NCBI GenBank assembly: GCA_037200525.1
Contig: JBBCGG010000001.1
Span: forward strand, 4,642,501-4,706,500
DNA from: Methylocella sp.
GTDB taxonomy: Bacteria; Pseudomonadota; Alphaproteobacteria; Rhizobiales; Beijerinckiaceae
Direction of reading: 5' to 3'
Length of the DNA stretch: 64,000 nucleotides
Under the pieces are notes generated by a model. It saw only the letters and a program-made list of their open reading frames with translations. It had not been told where the DNA came from and did not search any database. Position numbers and translations under genes: made by a program. Positions 50,792 to 58,372 of the stretch are shown piece after piece (the first letter of the stretch is position 1; every line of letters begins with the position of its first letter).

Positions 50792-51015
50792 GCCGCGCAC
50801 ACCAGCTATTTCGGCAATCCGACATTTCGCGTGCTATCGTCGCCGTCGAAAAGGCGGGAAAGTCAGTAACGCGCGTTGAAATCGACCATAACGGCTCGAT
50901 TGTCGTCGATTGCAGTGATCCGATTGATGTGGTCGACCCCTCGGACGATCTTGACTTGACTGCGATCATGCGAGGCGAGGATGGGACGAAAAGGAAGCGC
51001 GTTCGTGGAAGTTGA
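50788..51015 (+). CDS. Small phage protein upstream of integrase, 75 aa
   Basis: ATG overlaps the ASCH stop (ATGA). Begins MSRAHQLFRQSDISRAIVAV; core VTRVEIDHNGSIVVDCSDPI, acidic then a basic end. Overlaps the integrase start by 35 bp. The position fits an excisionase or directionality factor, but the sequence does not show the usual Xis fold. Common before integrases in alphaproteobacterial prophages. Confidence 0.55.
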   Translation: MSRAHQLFRQSDISRAIVAVEKAGKSVTRVEIDHNGSIVVDCSDPIDVVDPSDDLDLTAIMRGEDGTKRKRVRGS

Positions 51016-52075
51016 GGGCGTCAAGCGCTATACCTCAAAGGGTATTGCCTATTGCTACGATAGAGCTAGCGGCACACGTATATTGGCCGCCTTCGGGACG
51101 ACTGATTTTTTCACCGAGCTTGAAGCTGTCCGGAAAACGGAAGAACCCTCACGCATGCCGAAAGGCAGCCTAGGCGAGGTAATCCGCCTCTATAAAAAGG
51201 TCGGCGACTGGTCTTCTCTAAAGCCCAAGACGCAACTGTCCTACAATCGCGTCTTTGCGATTCTCGACCCTCTGCGGAGAGTTCGAATGTCGCAAATGAC
51301 GCGGCCTCAAATCCTGAAAATGCGTGACGACGACTTTAAGCCGAAACACGGCCGCTGGATGGCAAACTATGCCGTGACGGTAATGGCGCTGCTATTTTCC
51401 TTCGCGCTCGATCGCGGCGAGGTCACGCATAATCCGCTCGAAAAGCGCGTCAAGCGCATCCGGAAGGCTGCATCAGATCCCGTCGCGAACCGCCCATGGG
51501 TGCCTGAAGAGTGCCGAATGGTCCTCGACGAAGCGCCGGCACAGTTGCTCGTGCCGCTCGCCCTGGCGATGTTCTCTGGCCTGCGCAAGGCCGACGTCCT
51601 GGCCGTAACGCTCGCGGACATAGAAAACGGCGAGATAACGATCCGCACATCAAAGCGCGGCGTGCCGGTCAAAATCCCGATGCACCCAAAATTGATCGAA
51701 GCAATAGAGCTGCGCCCGACGAAGCCAGCTGGCGGCCGGACCGCAGAGAAGTGGAAGCCTGCAATTCAGATCGCGATCACGTCGCGGGGCGCGCCATGGA
51801 CCGAGACCGGCTTCAACGCGTCATGGAACAAGTTCAAGCTCAAGCTTGAGGCTGAAGCCAAGGTCAAGCCCGGCCTGACGATCCATGGCCTTCGCCACAC
51901 TCTTGGAACAAGACTCAAAGAGGTTGGCGTCGATGATGGAACTATCGCCGATATTCTCGGTCAGAGGTCAACCAGCATGGCGCGGCACTATTCAGAATCG
52001 GCTGATTTGCCCGACGCGGCCAAGGCCGTTGTAGTCGGGTTGGACGTGACCAAAAAACGTGGTAAAAGCGGTTAG
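50981..52075 (+). CDS. int: Tyrosine-family site-specific integrase
   Basis: 364 aa. Core-binding domain (about 62-150) and catalytic domain: R202 (SGLRKADVLAV), K225 region (TSKRG), H302-x-x-R305 (HGLRHTLGT) and nucleophile Y337 (ARHYSES). The second conserved His/Trp is Q328 (LGQRST), a tolerated but unusual replacement. Recombines at tRNA-Phe: its stop codon lies 86 bp before attR, inside the first right arm site. Overlaps the upstream small gene. Confidence 0.9.
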   Translation: MGRKGSAFVEVEGVKRYTSKGIAYCYDRASGTRILAAFGTTDFFTELEAVRKTEEPSRMPKGSLGEVIRLYKKVGDWSSLKPKTQLSYNRVFAILDPLRRVRMSQMTRPQILKMRDDDFKPKHGRWMANYAVTVMALLFSFALDRGEVTHNPLEKRVKRIRKAASDPVANRPWVPEECRMVLDEAPAQLLVPLALAMFSGLRKADVLAVTLADIENGEITIRTSKRGVPVKIPMHPKLIEAIELRPTKPAGGRTAEKWKPAIQIAITSRGAPWTETGFNASWNKFKLKLEAEAKVKPGLTIHGLRHTLGTRLKEVGVDDGTIADILGQRSTSMARHYSESADLPDAAKAVVVGLDVTKKRGKSG

Positions 52076-52128
52076 ACAACGAAATAGAAAACCCAATGAA
52101 ATCAACGATTAGTTTTTATCGTTAGACA
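52071..52128. promoter_or_regulatory. Integrase arm-type sites, right end
   Basis: GTTAGACA at 52071-52078 (containing the integrase stop codon) and again at 52121-52128. The same octamer occurs at 17083 and 17095 beside attL, matching the layout of arm-binding sites of phage integrases. Confidence 0.6.
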
Positions 52129-52161
52129 GCGTAACACACTGTTTTATATGATTTCAGTCGT

Positions 52162-52208
52162 GACTGAAAATCGCAGTGTCGGTGGTTCGATTCCGCCCCT
52201 GGGCACCA
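52162..52208 (+). repeat. attR, 47-bp direct repeat
   Basis: Identical to 17000-17046, the 3' portion of tRNA-Phe from the anticodon loop to CCA. It marks the right boundary of the element; it is not a functional tRNA because the 5' half is missing. Confidence 0.92.
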
Positions 52209-52903
52209 ATAAAATCAATGAGTTATCCCTGAATAGTTCTCTCTGGCGCATCCAGAAACCACCGTCGGGACAACGTATCGGACAACAGCGCCAATATTTC
52301 GTTATCCATCACTAATTCGTGAACAGCTGCCTCTACTGAGACCCCGCCGACACAGCCGTCGAGTGGCAGGTGTAAAACATCCCGGAAATTTTGATAGTGG
52401 AGCAAGAGGCGTTGCGACAATTGTGACGATTGACAATTGTGCTAACGTCACCGTCGCCGCAGTGAGGCCCCACTGTGGGCCACAGCCACAGTGGGGAACC
52501 GTGGCTATGGCTAAAGCTACGACTGCGCTGGTGGGGACCTTCGCGCGGTCTTAGTTAGCAGAGGTGTCCCCGATCAGGCTACCTGACGGCTACGACTCCG
52601 ATTTCTTCTGACTTGAGACCAGGCTTTCGAGCCTGGCTCTTATTACGCCCTTGGTCGAGCCCTTAGCCGATCCGCCAAAAGCCCCAGAGCACTATAGCAC
52701 GATAAGCGCGTCCTGTTTGTCGGGTCGCCGACGCATGCCCGCATTAAAAGGCGACAGTCGGGACAGTGGCGCAGGCGCAACAATAAGCGGACAGATCCCT
52801 GACATCCCGAGCGCTCGAAACGGTTGTGTTCGGCGGAACTGGAACTTTACCGAGAATTGTACATTTCAAATCTGCAGCATGACGCTGTTAAGGTGCAGCG
52901 CCC
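52209..52903. other. 695 bp without a gene, two stem-loops
   Basis: CCCCACTGTGG (52468-52478) and CCACAGTGGGG (52486-52496) form an 11-bp perfect hairpin. CCAGGCT-TTCG-AGCCTGG (52619-52636), flanked by GAG/CTC and followed by CTCTTATT, looks like a weak terminator. Other frames have unlikely composition. Confidence 0.4.
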
Positions 52904-53152
52904 ATGTTTTTCCCCTGGCACACAGCTACGATGCTTGCGATCGAATCGAATGGCGTGATTGGCCTGCGCCTCATTAAGCTGGCGAGTGGCGGCAGCGATG
53001 CGGGGGACGAGTTCGGTCTAATGCTTCGCGAAAAAATCGACGCCGCTGTTGAAGCCCGCGAGACGCTACTGTCCGGCGGGACCGTTGCTCTCGTCGTCGA
53101 TAGATATCGGGAACATGTTGCGGCTAACTCAGTCCGCCTTCGGCCGGCTTAG
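52904..53152 (+). CDS. Conserved small protein of Hyphomicrobiales type, 82 aa
   Basis: ATG at 52904 with AAGG about 10 nt upstream; another ATG at 52931 in frame. Helical protein: VIGLRLIKLASGGSDAGDEF, MLREKIDAAVEARETLLSGG, VDRYREHVAANSVRL. The pattern EKxxAxxEA...GG...VxxYRxHVxAN is familiar from small unnamed proteins of this order; role unknown. Confidence 0.6.
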   Translation: MFFPWHTATMLAIESNGVIGLRLIKLASGGSDAGDEFGLMLREKIDAAVEARETLLSGGTVALVVDRYREHVAANSVRLRPA

Positions 53153-53347
53153 GGACGGCGGCGGGTTCCACACACCAAAATCGTCATCTCCGGGCACGAG
53201 GTTGCGGTGCGACGGCACGGCTCTAGCTTGGCCGTAGCTGTTTGATCATTCGCCCCCTGCATACGATGCAACTTTTCCGATGCGCTCGAATTTAACCACT
53301 ATTCATTAAAATAAAGCCGAATTGTTCCCACGCGGCAGCGAGGTAAT

Positions 53348-53776
53348 ATGATGAGTCGCGCGCTCTGCCAACTATTGGCGGCTGTCTTCATTGGCTACAC
53401 GGGCTTTGGCGCTACGTTGAGCGCGTATGCTCAGCAACGGCCGCGCTCTGTCGTGAGTTCGAGTCACGACGGTGTTTATGCGGTCGCGATTTCCACCACG
53501 ACGGGCTACTGCGACAAGGTCTATCATTGGACGATCACCGTGGCCCGAGGCCAAATCACCTCTCCGGCTGATGGCTTTATGCAGGCCTCGGGTGAGATCA
53601 GTCCGCGCGGCGGCGTGGCGCTGGCCTTTCGGCGTGATAATCAGATCGCCACCGTAACTGGACGTATCAAGGACAAAGTTGGCTCTGGCATTTGGTCGTC
53701 GCCGACACTGCAATGTGCTGGATCGTGGAGCGCTATTCGACAATCAGACACTCCGCTCAGAGCTCAACTACAGTAA
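53348..53776 (+). CDS. Secreted hypothetical protein, 142 aa
   Basis: Signal peptide at the N-terminus (LLAAVFIGYTGFGATLSAYA before QQ). Mature part is beta-rich with two cysteines (GYCDKVYHWTITV, SPTLQCAGSWSAIRQ) and reads like the small exported lipocalin/MliC-like beta proteins seen in Hyphomicrobiales. Function unknown. Start could be the second codon. Confidence 0.6.
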   Translation: MMSRALCQLLAAVFIGYTGFGATLSAYAQQRPRSVVSSSHDGVYAVAISTTTGYCDKVYHWTITVARGQITSPADGFMQASGEISPRGGVALAFRRDNQIATVTGRIKDKVGSGIWSSPTLQCAGSWSAIRQSDTPLRAQLQ

Positions 53777-53832
53777 TAGCACCCCATTCGGAAGTGGTGA
53801 TCTTCTTGCTTTGCGGATAGCAAACGGAAGAG

Positions 53833-54042
53833 TCAGCCAGTCGGCCTTAACCTTCGAACTGAGGCGCACAAAAAGTCGAGCTCACTGCGCAGAAAATAAT
53901 CATCTAAAGGACTGTGCGCTTTGGGGAGCTGACCAGCCGCTCGCATCTCACTTTCGATCGAGATCCAGGAAGTGTGACGACCAGAGTTGGCGAGCTCTCT
54001 CGCTCGTCTTGTTATATGCTGGCGCTCGGCTGCGGTCGTCAT
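53833..54042 (-). CDS. Hypothetical protein, 69 aa
   Basis: ATG at 54042 with AGGAGG 7 nt upstream. Begins MTTAAERQHITRRARELANS; helical with RSELDFLCASVRRLRPTG end. Typical small unnamed alphaproteobacterial protein. Confidence 0.6.
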   Translation of the reverse strand: MTTAAERQHITRRARELANSGRHTSWISIESEMRAAGQLPKAHSPLDDYFLRSELDFLCASVRRLRPTG

Positions 54043-54197
54043 CTCAAATCCTCCTGGGGTTGCACTAAGCGCAACGCAACCCCCGCGTGAAGGATGCATC
54101 TAAGCGGGGACTTTTTAATCCATTGCAGAGAAATGCTAAGTCCTGCGTCGATCATGCAAACAAGCTATCTTAAAATTTGGGAGATAGCGGTATCCGT

Positions 54198-54845
54198 TTA
54201 TTTAACTGCTTCATCCGAGCCAGACACGCTGTCAAGGAAGCCGTCGATCAAGGATTTTAGCGTCTTTAAACTCGGTAGATCCATGAGCATCGTGATATAG
54301 CCGCGGATATTTCGATCGCTGATCATAAAATTAACGTAGAGAAAAAGAACTCCATCCTCCTGCGAGCTGTCGTCCGAAGGTTCAAACAACATGCCACCAG
54401 GGCGTCGGGTTATCTGGGGGAGAGCCATCGCCAACGGCCGCTGCAGCATATTAGCGATTGTTCCCAAGCAGGCGTTGAGTACAATGTTGCCGGTTTCGGA
54501 AAGGGCATCATCTTCGATTTCCGCAATTTCGTTGTCAGGAAAGTTGCCTCCTGCGACCGCTCGAACCAGCTCGAGGCTATTTGATTCAGGGAAGATTAGA
54601 GACGCATGCCCGCATAAGGCGCCTTCAAAACTTTGGCGAACAGCGACAAACTGACCTGTTTCTCGCTGTTGAAGGATCGTCGCTGCGGTGCGGCGGTCAA
54701 CCAGTTCGATAGCGGGAACTGACAGAAGCACTTCCGAGCCAACGATCCTCCGCAGCCTCGAAGCTCCCCGACTGACCCCGATATTGACCAGCTCGGTCAA
54801 GGCATCGCGTTCTAGTTTATCGAATACAATGCCAAATTGAGTCAC
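54198..54845 (-). CDS. cheC: CheC-family CheY-phosphate phosphatase
   Basis: 215 aa. Two CheC-type active-site helices: LTELVNIGVSRGASRL near residue 17 and LSETGNIVLNACLGTIANML near residue 115, each with the E-x-x-N pair that positions water to remove phosphate from CheY-like regulators. GTG start at 54845 with GGGGAAAG upstream. No chemotaxis genes are nearby, so the partner is unknown; the orphan receiver at 15331 is one candidate but is 39 kb away. Confidence 0.75.
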   Translation of the reverse strand: MTQFGIVFDKLERDALTELVNIGVSRGASRLRRIVGSEVLLSVPAIELVDRRTAATILQQRETGQFVAVRQSFEGALCGHASLIFPESNSLELVRAVAGGNFPDNEIAEIEDDALSETGNIVLNACLGTIANMLQRPLAMALPQITRRPGGMLFEPSDDSSQEDGVLFLYVNFMISDRNIRGYITMLMDLPSLKTLKSLIDGFLDSVSGSDEAVK

Positions 54846-54931
54846 GTGGCCGAACTTTCCCCAACTCCAAGAAAGCTGGCGTCGTCTAAATTGATATCGC
54901 CTACAACCCGCCAGGCCAGCGCCGGTTCAAT

Positions 54932-55051
54932 TTATTGCCGGCTGCCCGTCCTTTCGAGATCATCGGTGATCCGAGACGCCAGAGCCAATAAGCCCGTGAC
55001 GACCCAAATCCGAATGCGCGCCCATAGCGTGCGGTGAAGCGGCTGGGTCAT
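54932..55051 (-). CDS. Small membrane peptide, 39 aa
   Basis: ATG at 55051, one base after the stop of the upstream gene, so translation is probably coupled. Begins MTQPLHRTLWARIRIWVVTG with one hydrophobic segment (IWVVTGLLALASRI). Unrecognised. Confidence 0.4.
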   Translation of the reverse strand: MTQPLHRTLWARIRIWVVTGLLALASRITDDLERTGSRQ

Positions 55052-55052
55052 G

Positions 55053-55748
55053 TCAGGTCTCCACGTCGCGGGTGGCCTCAAAAAGCACGCCGACGTGATC
55101 CACGGTCCGCGTCTCTGGATCGTGCGACGCTAGATATTGAAGCCTGCTGAGCGCCTCGTGGGGCGTCGTGCACCGATAAGCGCATAACGCCATCAAGGCG
55201 TCCTGTTCGGCGTCATCGGCGCGATCATTGTCGAGATCTAGAGACTTGAGGCCGCTGCGTTCCCTCGCCGCGTCATCGTCGGCGAAGATTTTCTCAAGGA
55301 TCCCCTTATTTTCCTCCTCGACGGCTTTAGCGAAATTTTTTCCTCGCTTCTGGAGCTTCGGAGATGCCCGACTCATAAGAATTTCGAACATCATACCGGA
55401 AAACTCAAGGCCGGCCGCCAACTCCTTCCTGCATTTCTCGATACCCATATCCAATGTTAATGGCACTGATTTGGCATGCCCCTTTACAGGTAAGGGCCCC
55501 TTCCAACGCATTGTTTGATAGACCGCCTCTGCTTCGCCCTTCCTCGCAATAATGATTTGGAGGGCAGCGTGAGCCACACGATGGCCTTCGATCAGCCGAT
55601 TAAGTTCGTGCGAGACCGGCGTCTCTGCGCTGGCGCCCGTGGCGAGCGAAGCGCCGCCAGCGATTCCCATCCCCAGTTTTGCCAGCGCTGATCTTCGATT
55701 CAGATTTGGCAAGCCGGTATCGGCTGCCGGAACTGTGCTGTTCGGCAT
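55053..55748 (-). CDS. Exported protein with twin-arginine-like signal, 231 aa
   Basis: Start at 55748 (MPNSTVPAADTGLPNLNRRS). Signal: NRRSALAKLGMGIAGGASLA ending at TGASA, resembling a Tat or Sec leader. Mature part helical with heme- or metal-free composition (LDMGIEKCRKELAAGLEFSG, KRGKNFAKAVEEENKGILEK). Function not recognised. Confidence 0.55.
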   Translation of the reverse strand: MPNSTVPAADTGLPNLNRRSALAKLGMGIAGGASLATGASAETPVSHELNRLIEGHRVAHAALQIIIARKGEAEAVYQTMRWKGPLPVKGHAKSVPLTLDMGIEKCRKELAAGLEFSGMMFEILMSRASPKLQKRGKNFAKAVEEENKGILEKIFADDDAARERSGLKSLDLDNDRADDAEQDALMALCAYRCTTPHEALSRLQYLASHDPETRTVDHVGVLFEATRDVET

Positions 55749-55826
55749 TGTGGTAATCCTGTGATACATTGACATTGACAGCACAAATGTGCATCACTTG
55801 TAACGACACGTCAAGAGTTATTCATT

Positions 55827-55997
55827 ATGAAGAATCCCACGAAGTCCGATGACGATAAGGGACGCTCGCACACTGTGCGCCTTTCGGCAGATATCTCGGC
55901 CAAGGTTGAGGAAATCGCCAAAGCGCGGCTTTGGTCGTTTTCAAAGACACTTGCCGTGTTGGTCGAAAGGGCCATCGAGGCGAAAGTGTTGAAATGA
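55827..55997 (+). CDS. Ribbon-helix-helix protein, 56 aa
   Basis: ATG at 55827. HTVRLSADISAKVEEIAKAR is a typical ribbon-helix-helix strand and helix A, followed by FSKTLAVLVERAIEA for helix B. Small DNA-binding repressor or antitoxin-like. Its stop overlaps the start of the next gene (ATGA), so the two form a pair. Confidence 0.65.
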   Translation: MKNPTKSDDDKGRSHTVRLSADISAKVEEIAKARLWSFSKTLAVLVERAIEAKVLK

Positions 55998-56305
55998 TCA
56001 ATGACGAACTGCGGGCGCAATTCGAGCGAATTGGCGAGGAGCAAGTCCGACTCAATCTAAATAATCATCGATATAATGAGCGCGCGACGGCCATTGCGAT
56101 TGAGTGGCTTGCTCCAAGAGAAGAAGAGTCTAGGCGCCGCATAAGCGCTTTGCAGGCAGAGCAAGTCGAGATCGCTCGTTCCGCTAAAGATGCGGCCTGG
56201 GTTTCGGCGCAGGCGGCCAAGGGCGCGAATCTAAGGTCGACAGTCGCGATAATCGTTGCATTGATCGCGCTGGGGGTTTCAGTTTTTGGGCTTCACCAAG
56301 GGTAA
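55994..56305 (+). CDS. Coiled-coil protein with C-terminal membrane anchor
   Basis: 103 aa. Long helix (EEQVRLNLNNHRYNERATAI ... RRRISALQAEQVEIARSAK) and one C-terminal transmembrane segment (LRSTVAIIVALIALGVSVFG). ATGA overlap with the ribbon-helix-helix gene. Similar small membrane-anchored proteins follow RHH genes in many alphaproteobacterial islands. Function unknown. Confidence 0.6.
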   Translation: MINDELRAQFERIGEEQVRLNLNNHRYNERATAIAIEWLAPREEESRRRISALQAEQVEIARSAKDAAWVSAQAAKGANLRSTVAIIVALIALGVSVFGLHQG

Positions 56306-56310
56306 TAGGG

Positions 56311-56535
56311 ATGCGCGGCATAGAATTCACCGATGGCGCCTTTCGGGTCGGCGATTCTGTCAGGTTTCGTCTTGGCAAGGAGGCCCAGGGAATCACAAGT
56401 GGGGAGATCGGCGTAGTCTCAGACGTCGAAACATATCCGATCAGAACGGGGCCGGTTCCGATGATCAGGGTGCGGTTTGCCGGGCGTGAAACAGCCTGGG
56501 AGTCACCGGGCATGTTCGAGTTTGTATCCGGCTAG
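56311..56535 (+). CDS. Hypothetical SH3-like protein, 74 aa
   Basis: Begins MRGIEFTDGAFRVGDSVRFR; beta-rich (GEIGVVSDVETYPIRTGPVP, MIRVRFAGRETAWESPGMFE), like small KOW/SH3 barrels. Six bp after the previous gene. Unrecognised. Confidence 0.5.
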   Translation: MRGIEFTDGAFRVGDSVRFRLGKEAQGITSGEIGVVSDVETYPIRTGPVPMIRVRFAGRETAWESPGMFEFVSG

Positions 56536-56688
56536 TCGGCGGTCGAGTATATCGCCGCGAGTAACGTATGTCCGACATTGACATGAAACCAAAGGATCGA
56601 TTTGTGTGGAAGCGAACCGATTGGTCTTATGCCATTCTTTGAATAGGCCATACGAGGCAGTAACTCTCCCACGAAAATGAGGACGGTC

Positions 56689-57219
56689 ATGAAACTGAGT
56701 GATGGCGAAAAACTAATCCTTGTTATGCTAAGCGATATTTACAAACACATGGGCATCAAGGGAGAGATTGACGCGGAGTTCGTCTCATCAGCAGTGAACA
56801 CGGGAAATGCGTGGGGTCTAACTTGGAAGTACCCGGGCGTTTTCGAGCCCGAAGAACATGAGCGGGCTACGGTCAGTGAGGTTGTGGACATACTCGACAT
56901 GTGGTCAAGCATTGAGACGGCTTACAGCGAACTCCTTGCCGACGAAAGGGCTCGCGTTGATCGTGTAAAATCTCCACTTTCAAAGACGCCCCGCTTTTTT
57001 GGGTTTGACGGCAATAATGAAAGCGAACATATCGGCGTAGCTAGCTTTCTAATTGACGATTTGGAGCGTTTTTCTTCTTTCAAGGGACGCGATCTGAATT
57101 CGCACTTTCCGGGATCTCTTGATATCCACAGGCGCATGCTGGCAGTGTTCAAGCCCATCCGGTCTACACTGGACCCCTTCGGCGCGGAGAAAATTATATC
57201 TGTTTTGGAAGCAAGTTGA
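56689..57219 (+). CDS. yfbU: YfbU family protein
   Basis: 176 aa. YfbU signatures: GLTWKYPGVF near residue 45, VSEVVDILDMWSSIETAYSE, RFFGFDGNNESEHIGVASFL and DIHRRMLAVFKP. Helical cytoplasmic protein linked in E. coli to stress or cell death phenotypes; activity unknown. GAGG lies 6 nt before the ATG; another in-frame ATG is 12 nt upstream. Confidence 0.78.
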   Translation: MKLSDGEKLILVMLSDIYKHMGIKGEIDAEFVSSAVNTGNAWGLTWKYPGVFEPEEHERATVSEVVDILDMWSSIETAYSELLADERARVDRVKSPLSKTPRFFGFDGNNESEHIGVASFLIDDLERFSSFKGRDLNSHFPGSLDIHRRMLAVFKPIRSTLDPFGAEKIISVLEAS

Positions 57220-57262
57220 TCCGCTCGGATAGATCTACTGACCCACAGGACTCATATTGCGA

Positions 57263-57302
57263 ACCAAGTCGCTTCCCACCTCACCAAGTCGCTTCCCACC
57301 TC
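57263..57302. repeat. Two tandem copies of a 20-bp unit
   Basis: ACCAAGTCGCTTCCCACCTC occurs twice head to tail between the YfbU gene and the convergent gene at 57562. May be slippage. Confidence 0.7.
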
Positions 57303-57313
57303 CAGGTCACGAT

Positions 57314-57562
57314 TTAGCGAAGCCCCTCCATCGCATCATAGCCCACCTCCGTGAGTCTAATCACAGGCGGCTCCTCTCTGATCCAACCTTGCTCGACGGC
57401 ATAGTCCATGCCGGCTTTGTAGTTTTCCGGCCCGTATCCCAGTTTCAGAAAATCAGCATTCACCGCGCCAGCCATCACTACCTGGCCGGAACGGACGCTT
57501 CGCGAATAGAAGATCGACAAAATGATACGGGCGCTTTCGGTAGCCGTTAGTTCAGCAGCCAT
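57314..57562 (-). CDS. Small winged-helix-like protein, 82 aa
   Basis: ATG at 57562 with AAGGGG about 6 nt upstream. Begins MAAELTATESARIILSIFYS and ends PPVIRLTEVGYDAMEGLR; the order of helices and the final strand resembles a small winged helix domain (KAGMDYAVEQGWIREEPP). Function unknown. Confidence 0.55.
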   Translation of the reverse strand: MAAELTATESARIILSIFYSRSVRSGQVVMAGAVNADFLKLGYGPENYKAGMDYAVEQGWIREEPPVIRLTEVGYDAMEGLR

Positions 57563-57824
57563 GATTTCCCCTTCGTTGTCGCCGGCGTAGCCACTAGCCC
57601 TTAGCGGCGCTGACATCAGCCGATCGCCAATCCTAGGCTCACGTTGCCAGGTCTATGCCCAAGCTCAGACTGTAACCCATACCATTCATTTGTAGTCATT
57701 TCGTCCGTTTCCGTAGTCAATCTGCCGCCGTAGCCGCCTATCATGGCGCACGCACAGCCAACTTATTGCGCCGTTCCCACTTTACCGGGATCGCCGGTGA
57801 CAATTCTTAGGAAAGGCCGCCCGC

Positions 57825-57980
57825 ATGCGTTACATACGGCTTTTAGGTACTATCGTCTTGTCCGCCGGAGCTGGCCTTCTTCTGGGGATCAATCTGGGGG
57901 CAACCGATACATCGGTCGAAGCTGCATTGCTTGGTCTGACTTTAGGCTTCGGCGGCGGTCTCGCCATAGTAGTGTTCTAA
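57825..57980 (+). CDS. Small membrane protein, 51 aa
   Basis: ATG at 57825 with GGAAAGG 8 nt upstream. Two hydrophobic segments (LLGTIVLSAGAGLLLGINLG and EAALLGLTLGFGGGLAIVVF). Glycine-rich; could be a small phage or inner-membrane protein. Confidence 0.5.
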   Translation: MRYIRLLGTIVLSAGAGLLLGINLGATDTSVEAALLGLTLGFGGGLAIVVF

Positions 57981-58131
57981 GGTAATGATGCGGGAATGAT
58001 CGAGCGCGCAAGGACCCCGAAGTAAAGATCCTTCACTGGTTGGCCGCCGCCATCGCCGCAAACTGCGCGGACCCTTGCGGATTATTCGCATAGGCCTCGA
58101 AGATGCTGACTCATCCGCTTGTCGGGTCTCT

Positions 58132-58338
58132 TCATTTGCAACCCAAATTAAGTGAGTCCCATGCTTCGTCGAAACTTCCGCCGTCCGCGTCGATCGGCAT
58201 AATCTTTTCGCCATTCGCGAAGTATTGCACTCGCCAATGATTCTTGGCATTGCGCGTGATGATGAAATGCTCGGGGCGGTCCACCGCATCGGACCTCAGA
58301 AACTCAATAAGAGCGGTTTCGCTTTCGGACAGTTTCAT
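58132..58338 (-). CDS. Hypothetical protein, 68 aa
   Basis: ATG at 58338 with AAGGA 8 nt upstream. Begins MKLSESETALIEFLRSDAVD; short beta region NHWRVQYFANGEKIMPIDAD. Follows the hub-like gene by 34 bp. Unrecognised. Confidence 0.55.
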   Translation of the reverse strand: MKLSESETALIEFLRSDAVDRPEHFIITRNAKNHWRVQYFANGEKIMPIDADGGSFDEAWDSLNLGCK

Positions 58339-58372
58339 TTTTAATTCCTTTGTGTGAGGGTTGAGCGATTGC

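Larger units (their letters stand above)
17047..52208. mobile_element. 35.2-kb defective prophage-like element in tRNA-Phe
   Basis: Bounded by the 47-bp att repeats, with integrase at the right end, arm-type repeats at both ends, CI/Cro-like switch, RecT recombination operon, antirepressor, DUF1064 and DUF1376 proteins, a terminase-small-like gene, portal and virion-protein remnants, a giant DarB-like protein and a lysis region. No large terminase, major capsid or tail genes are visible, and several genes look truncated or fused. It is best read as a podophage-type prophage in decay. A satellite that steals capsids is less likely because the remnants are scars rather than a tidy set. Confidence 0.85.

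Noticed and set aside
57942-58289. Leftward 115-codon frame near 58.1 kb
   Set aside because: Overlaps the 68-aa gene (58338-58132), which has a ribosome binding site. A 25-codon start-less stretch (SIFEAYANNPQGSAQFAAMA, ending at 58033) may be a phage relic but is too short to call.
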